NCBI RefSeq assembly: GCF_051020975.1
Contig: NW_027478161.1
Coordinates: forward strand, 6,944,001 to 7,008,000
DNA from: Osmia lignaria lignaria
Taxonomy: Eukaryota; Arthropoda; Insecta; Hymenoptera; Megachilidae
Direction of reading: 5' to 3'
DNA: 64,000 nt
Part shown: in pieces, positions 59,231-64,000 of the stretch
Layout of the letters: every line of letters starts with the position of its first letter
Numbering within the stretch: position 1 is the stretch's first letter
Made by a program: the position numbers and the translations under genes
Notes under the pieces: model-generated
The model's input: only the letters and a program-made list of their open reading frames with translations
Told to the model about the DNA's origin: nothing
The model's database searches: none

Positions 59231-62200
59231 TTTTAAATATCTAGATATATCTCGAAAACTACGCTTCTGATCAAAAAATATCATAGAACATAAATTGTAG
59301 GAAACATAATTCTCTACAAAAAACGTCTCTTAACATTTTGCCATAGCTCGCTTCGTTTCCGAGATATTTGCAGATTCAGCTCAAAGGAACTGGCCTGACG
59401 GACATATTTCGAGATATTTCTTCTTCTTGTTGTTCTTCCTCTGCACAGCTAAGCTGGAAGTGGCATTTGCAGCTCGCAATAGTGCAGAGTTATCTCAAAG
59501 AAAGGGGCCACGGTGTTTCTGTATCTCTATTATGTTGGTGCGGCTTCGGAACTTTTAAATATCTTGATATATCTCGAGAACTACGCGTCTGATCAAAAAA
59601 TATCATAGAACATAAGAAGTAGGAAACAAAATTCTCTACAAAAAAGGTCTCTTAACATTTTGCCATAGCTCGCGTCGTTTCCGAGATATTTGCAGATTTA
59701 TCTCAAGGGAAGGGGCCTGACGGACATATTTCGAGATATTTCTTCTTCTTGTTGTTCTTCCTCTGCACAGTTAAGCTGGAAGTGGCATTTGCGGCTCGCA
59801 CTAGTGCAGAGTTATCTCAAAGAAAGGGGCCACGGTGTTTCTGTATCTCTATTATGTTGGTGCGGCTTCGGAACTTTTAAATATCTCGATATATCTCGAA
59901 AACTACGCTTCTGATCAAAAAATATCATAGAGCGTAAATTGTAGGAACCATTATTCTCTTCAAAAAAGGTCTCTTAACATTTTGCCATAGCTCGTTTCGT
60001 TTCCGAGATATTTGCAGATTCATCTCAAGGGAAGTGGCCTGACGGACATATTTCGAGATATTTCTTCTTCTTGTTGTTCTTCTTCTGCACAGCTAAGCTG
60101 GAAGTGGCATTTGCAGCTCGCAATAGTGCAGAGTTATCCCAAAGAAAGGGGCCACGGTGTTTCTGTATCTCTATTATGTTGGTGCGGCTTCGGAACTTTT
60201 AAATATCTTGATATATCTCAAGAACTACGCATCTGATCAAAAAATATCATACTACATAAAAAGTAGGAAACTTAATTCTCTACAAGAAAGGTCTCTAAAC
60301 ATTTTGCCATAGCTCGCTTCGTTTCCGAGATATTTGCAGATTTATCTCAAGGGAAGGGGCCTGACGGACATATTTCGAGATATTTCTTCTTCTTGTTGTT
60401 CTTCTTCTGCACAGCTAAGCTGGAAGTGGCATTTGCGGCTCGCACTAGTGCAGAGTTATCTCAAAGAAAGGGGCCACGGTGTTTCTGTATCTCTATTATG
60501 TTGGTGCGGCTTCGGAACTTTTAAATATCTTGATATATCTCGAGAACTACGCATCTGATCAAAAAATATCATAGAACATGAAAAGTAGGAAACATAATTC
60601 TCTACAAAAAAGGTCTCTTAACATTTTGCCATAGCTCGCTTCGTTTCCGAGATATTTGCAGATTTATCTCAAGGGAAGGGGCCTGACGGACATATTTCGA
60701 GATATTTCTTCTTCTTGTTGTTCTTCTTCTGCACAGCTAAGCTCGAAGTGGCATTTGCAGCTCGCAATAGTGCAGAGTTATCTCAAAGAAAGAGGCCACG
60801 GTGTTTCTGTACCTCTATTATGTTGGTGCAGCTTCGGAACTTTTAAATATCTTGATATATCTCGAGAACTACGCATCTGATCAAAAAATGTCATAGAACA
60901 TAAAAAGTAGGAAACTTAATTCTCTACAAAAAAGGTCTCTTAACATTTTGCCATAGCTCGCTTCGTTTCCGAGATATTTGCAGATTTATCTCAAGGGAAG
61001 GGGCCTGACGGACATATTTCGAGATATTTCTTCTTCTTGTTGTTCTTCTTCTGCACAGCTAAACTGGAAGTGGCATTTCCAGCTCGCAATAGTGCAGAGT
61101 TATCTCAAAGAAAGGAGCCACGGTGTTTCTGTATCTCTATTATGTTGGTGCGGCTTCGGAACTTTTAAATATCTTGATATATCTCGAGAACTACGCATCT
61201 GATCAAAAAATATCATAGAAGATAAAAAGTAGGAAACTTAATTCTCTACAAAAAAGGTCTCTTAACATTTTGCCATAGCTCGCTTCGTTTCCGAGATATT
61301 TGCAGATTTATCTCAAGGGAAGGGGCCTGACGGACATATTTCGAGATATTTCTTCTTCTTGTTGTTCTTCTTCTGCACAGCTAAGCTGGAAGTGGCATTT
61401 GCGGCTCGCGTTAGTGCAGAGTTATCTCAAAGAAAGGGGGCACGGTGTTTCTGTATCTGTATTATGTTGGTGCGGCTTCGGAACTTTTAAATATCTTGAT
61501 ATATCTCGAGAACTACGCATCTGATCAAAAAATATCATAGAACATAAAAAGTAGGAAACTTAATTCTCTACAAAAAAGGTCTCTTAACATTTCGCCATAG
61601 CTCGCTTCGTTTCCGAGATATTTGCAGATTTATCTCAAGGGAAGGGGCCTGACGGACATATTTCGAGATATTTCTTCTTCTTGTTGTTCTTCTTCTGCAC
61701 AGCTAAGCTGGAAGTGGCATTTGCGGCTCGCACTATTGCAGAGTTATCCCAAAGAAAGGGGCCACGGTGTTTCTGTATCTCTATTATGTTGGTGCGGCTT
61801 CGGAACTTTTAAATATCTTGATATATCGCGAGAACTACGCATCTGATCAAAAAATATCATACTACATAAAAAGTAGGAAACTTAATTCTCTACAAGAAAG
61901 GTCTCTAAACATTTTGCCATAGCTCGCTTCGTTTCCGAGATATTTGCAGATTTATCTCAAGGGAAGGGGCCTGACGGACATATTTCGAGATATTTCTTCT
62001 TCTTGTTGTTCTTCTTCTGCACAGCTAAGCTGGAAGTGGCATTTGCGGCTCGCACTAGTGCAGAGTTATCTCAAAGAAAGGGGCCACGGTGTTTCTGTAT
62101 CTCTATTATGTTGGTGCGGCTTCGGAACTTTTAAATATCTTGATATATCTCGAGAACTACGCATCTGATCAAAAAATATCATAGAACATGAAAAGTAGGA

Positions 62201-62772
62201 AACATAATTCTCTACAAAAAAGGTCTCTTAACATTTTGCCATAGCTCGCTTCGTTTCCGAGATATTTGCAGATTCATCTCAAGGGAAGTGGCCTGACGGA
62301 CATATTTCGAGATATTTCTTCTTCTTGTTGTTCTTCTTCTGCACAGCTAAGCTGGAAGTGGCATTTGCAGCTCGCAATAGTGCAGAGTTATCCCAAAGAA
62401 AGGGGCCACGGTGTTTCTGTATCTCTATTATGTTGGTGCGGCTTCGGAACTTTTAAATATCTTGATATATCTCGAGAACTACGCATCTGATCAAAAAATA
62501 TCATAGAACATAAAAAGTAGGATACTTAATTCTCTACAAAAAAGGTCTCTTAACATTTTGCCATAGCTCGCTTCGTTTCCGAGATATTTGCAGATTTATC
62601 TCAAGGGAAGGGGCCTGACGGACATATTTCGAGATATTTCTTCTTCTTGTTGTTCTTCTTCTGCACAGCTAAGCTGGAAGTGGCATTTGCGGCTCGCACT
62701 AGTGCAGAGTTATCTCAAAGAAAGGGGCCACGGTGTTTCTGTATCTCTATTATGTTGGTGCGGCTTCGGAAC
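59231..62772. repeat. Units 185-195: G, B/H, N-Bv, L/H mosaic
   Basis: Order: G, Bk, H, Be, Q-like, N, Bv, L/H mosaic, Be, H, B. Unit 187 repeats the rare marks of unit 80 (CTCTTCAAAAAAGG, GCTCGTTTCG, TCTCAAGAAC) at 34,446 bp distance. Unit 189 (60519-60840) has several private changes (CTAAGCTCGAAG, AAAGAGGCC, TGTACCTC, GTGCAGCTTC) and is the most diverged unit in this part. Unit 192 begins as L and ends as H. Confidence 0.8.
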
Positions 62773-64000
62773 TTTTAAATATCTCGATATATCTCGAGAA
62801 CTACGCATCTGATCAAAAAATATCATACAACATAAAAAGTAGGAAACTTAATTCTCTATAAAAAAGGTCTCTTAACATTTTGCCATAGCTCGCTTCGTTT
62901 CCGAGATATTTGCAGATTTATCTCAAGGGAAGGGGCCTAACGGACATATTTCGAGATATTTCTTCTTGTTGTTGTTCTTCTTCTGCACAGCTAAACTGGA
63001 AGTGGCATTTCCAGCTCGCAATAGTGCAGAGTTATCTCAAAGAAAGGAGCCACGGTGTTTCTGTATCTCTATTATGTTGGTGCGGCTTCGGAACTTTTAA
63101 ATATCTTGATATATCTCGAGAACTACGCATCTGATCAAAAAATATCATAGAACATAAAAAGTAGGAAACTTAATTCTCTACAAAAAAGGTCTCTTAACAT
63201 TTTGCCATAGCTTGCTTCGTTTCCGAGATATTTGCAGATTTATCTCAAGGGAAGGGGCCTGACGGACATATTTCGAGATATTTCTTCTTCTTGTTGTTCT
63301 TCTTCTGCACAGCTAAGCTGGAAGTGGCATTTGCGGCTCGCACTAGTGCAGAGTTATCTCAAAGAAAGGGGCCACGGTGTTTCTGTATCTGTATTATGTT
63401 GGTGCGGCTTCGGAACTTTTAAATATCTTGATATATCTCGAGAACTACGCATCTGATCAAAAAATATCATAGAACATAAAAAGTAGGAAACTTAATTCTC
63501 TACAAAAAAGGTCTCTTAACATTTCGCCATAGCTCGCTTCGTTTCCGAGATATTTGCAGATTTATCTCAAGGGAAGGGGCCTGACGGACATATTTCGAGA
63601 TATTTCTTCTTCTTGTTGTTCTTCTTCTGCACAGCTAAGCTAGAAGTGGCATTTGCGGCTCGCACTATTGCAGAGTTATCTCAAAGAAAGGGGCCACGGT
63701 GTTTCTGTATCTCTATTATGTTGGTGCGGCTTCGTAACTTTTAAATATCTAGATATATCTCGAAAACTACGCTTCTGATCAAAAAATATCATAGAACATA
63801 AATTGTAGGAAACATAATTCTCTACAAAAAAGGTCTCTTAACATTTTGCCATAGCTCGCTTGGTTTCCGAGATATTTGCAGATATATCTCAAGGGCAGGG
63901 GCCTGACGGACATATTTCGAGATATTTCTTCTTCTTGTTGTTCTTCTTCTGCACAGCTAAGCTGGAAGTGGCATTTACAGCTCGCAATAGTGCAGAGTTA
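62773..64000. repeat. Units 196-199: N-Bv-Lf-S module cut by window end
   Basis: Order: N, Bv, Lf and a partial S of 262 bp. Unit 196 has TTCTTGTTGTTGTTC, a private change in the pyrimidine tract. Unit 198 has CTAAGCTAGAAG. The partial last unit shows the S head (CGCTTGGTTTCC, GGGCAGGGG, TTTACAGCTC) and stops before the diagnostic CTAATATG, so its class is likely but not complete. The array evidently continues past 64000. Confidence 0.85.

Larger units (their letters stand above)
1..64000. repeat. 322-bp satellite array, 198.8 units, spans whole window
   Basis: The same 322-bp unit recurs from the first to the last base, always in one orientation and with no foreign insertion that I could find. 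Landmarks such as GCCATAGCTCGC, CCGAGATATTTGCAG and GGTGCGGCTTCG recur every 322 bp. Counting units from position 1 and allowing for 18 lost bases gives 198 full units and a partial one. Neither edge of the array is in the window, so its true length is unknown. Typical units differ by a few percent or less, and many pairs far apart look nearly identical. Long satellites of this sort usually form heterochromatin near centromeres or chromosome ends. That location is inferred, not shown. I do not recognise the family. Confidence 0.99.

Noticed and set aside
138..63456. A 74-residue open frame in most units (first at 138-362), with shorter 62-residue forms
   Set aside because: It starts at TTG, not ATG, and 322 is not divisible by three. 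It is closed or shifted in many units (stops in units 3, 7, 16, 30, 40, 54 and others; frameshift in G2). Differences between units change amino acids freely, with no sign of codon constraint. Near-identical copies make the open frame one observation, not about 180.
1..64000. CRISPR array
   Set aside because: Units are 322 bp with no short direct repeat separated by unique spacers. All of the sequence is repeat.
1..64000. Transposon or retroelement origin (terminal repeats, poly-A, transposase or RT frames)
   Set aside because: No long coding frame, terminal inverted repeats or target-site duplications. The only periodicity is 322 bp and its multiples.
1..64000. Assembly artefact from repeated joining of the same reads
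   Set aside because: Private substitutions and distinct block orders make simple duplication of reads unlikely, but collapse or expansion of near-identical blocks cannot be excluded without the reads.

Overview
The whole 64,000-base window is one uninterrupted block of tandem satellite DNA. The unit is 322 bp, about 40% G+C when counted by hand on the first unit. All units run head to tail in one orientation. Position 1 falls on the phase chosen here as unit start (the run beginning TTTTAAAT). The window holds 198 complete units plus a 262-bp partial 199th at 63739-64000. No gene, RNA gene, transposon, CRISPR array or unique spacer was seen, and every open frame is explained by the satellite. 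The net length deficit against perfect 322-bp units is 18 bp: eight copies of the same 2-bp loss and two 1-bp losses.

Such an array suggests heterochromatin (centromeric, pericentromeric or subtelomeric) of a eukaryote with a large repeat fraction. CpG is not depleted in the unit (12 seen, 12.7 expected), so heavy CpG methylation over evolutionary time is unlikely. That fits many insects and other invertebrates better than vertebrates or most plants, but I do not recognise the satellite or the species.

Units fall into about a dozen variant classes defined by linked substitutions. Names used here: B (SpeI site ACTAGT at unit phase 248), L (CACTATTG there), C (CACTATAG), Q (GGGCAGGGG head and CAATAGTG), X (GAAGTTTC plus TTAGCGG), G (CAGCTCAAAGG head), G2 (G with a 2-bp loss), N (CTAAACTGG), T (CAATGGAAGG), Bv (CTGTATTATG), Lf (CTTCGTAAC), S (CTAATATG with GGAGCCGCGG), H (CATCTCAAGG head and TATCCCAAAG). 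Suffix e means the end-of-unit frame has TCTCGAGA, and k means it has TCTCGAAA.

Layout: 1-8691 is a domain of B, L, C, Q and a few G units with 3- and 4-unit duplications and none of the classes H, N, S, T or Lf. From 9014 a recurrent 11-unit higher-order repeat (Q, X, G2, Q, N, T, Bv, Lf, S, G, Bk; 3,540 bp) appears in full at 9014-12553, 19314-22853 and 51505-55044, with shortened derivatives starting near 26073, 33477 and 36695. Between copies lie B/H alternating stretches closed by an N-Bv-Lf-S or N-Lf-S module. 39269-48606 is almost purely B/H alternation with a 7-unit tandem duplication. 48607-64000 returns to mixed order, including a second 7-unit duplication. Mosaic units and broken alternation mark past unequal exchange or gene conversion. 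The biology is satellite turnover, not a gene system.
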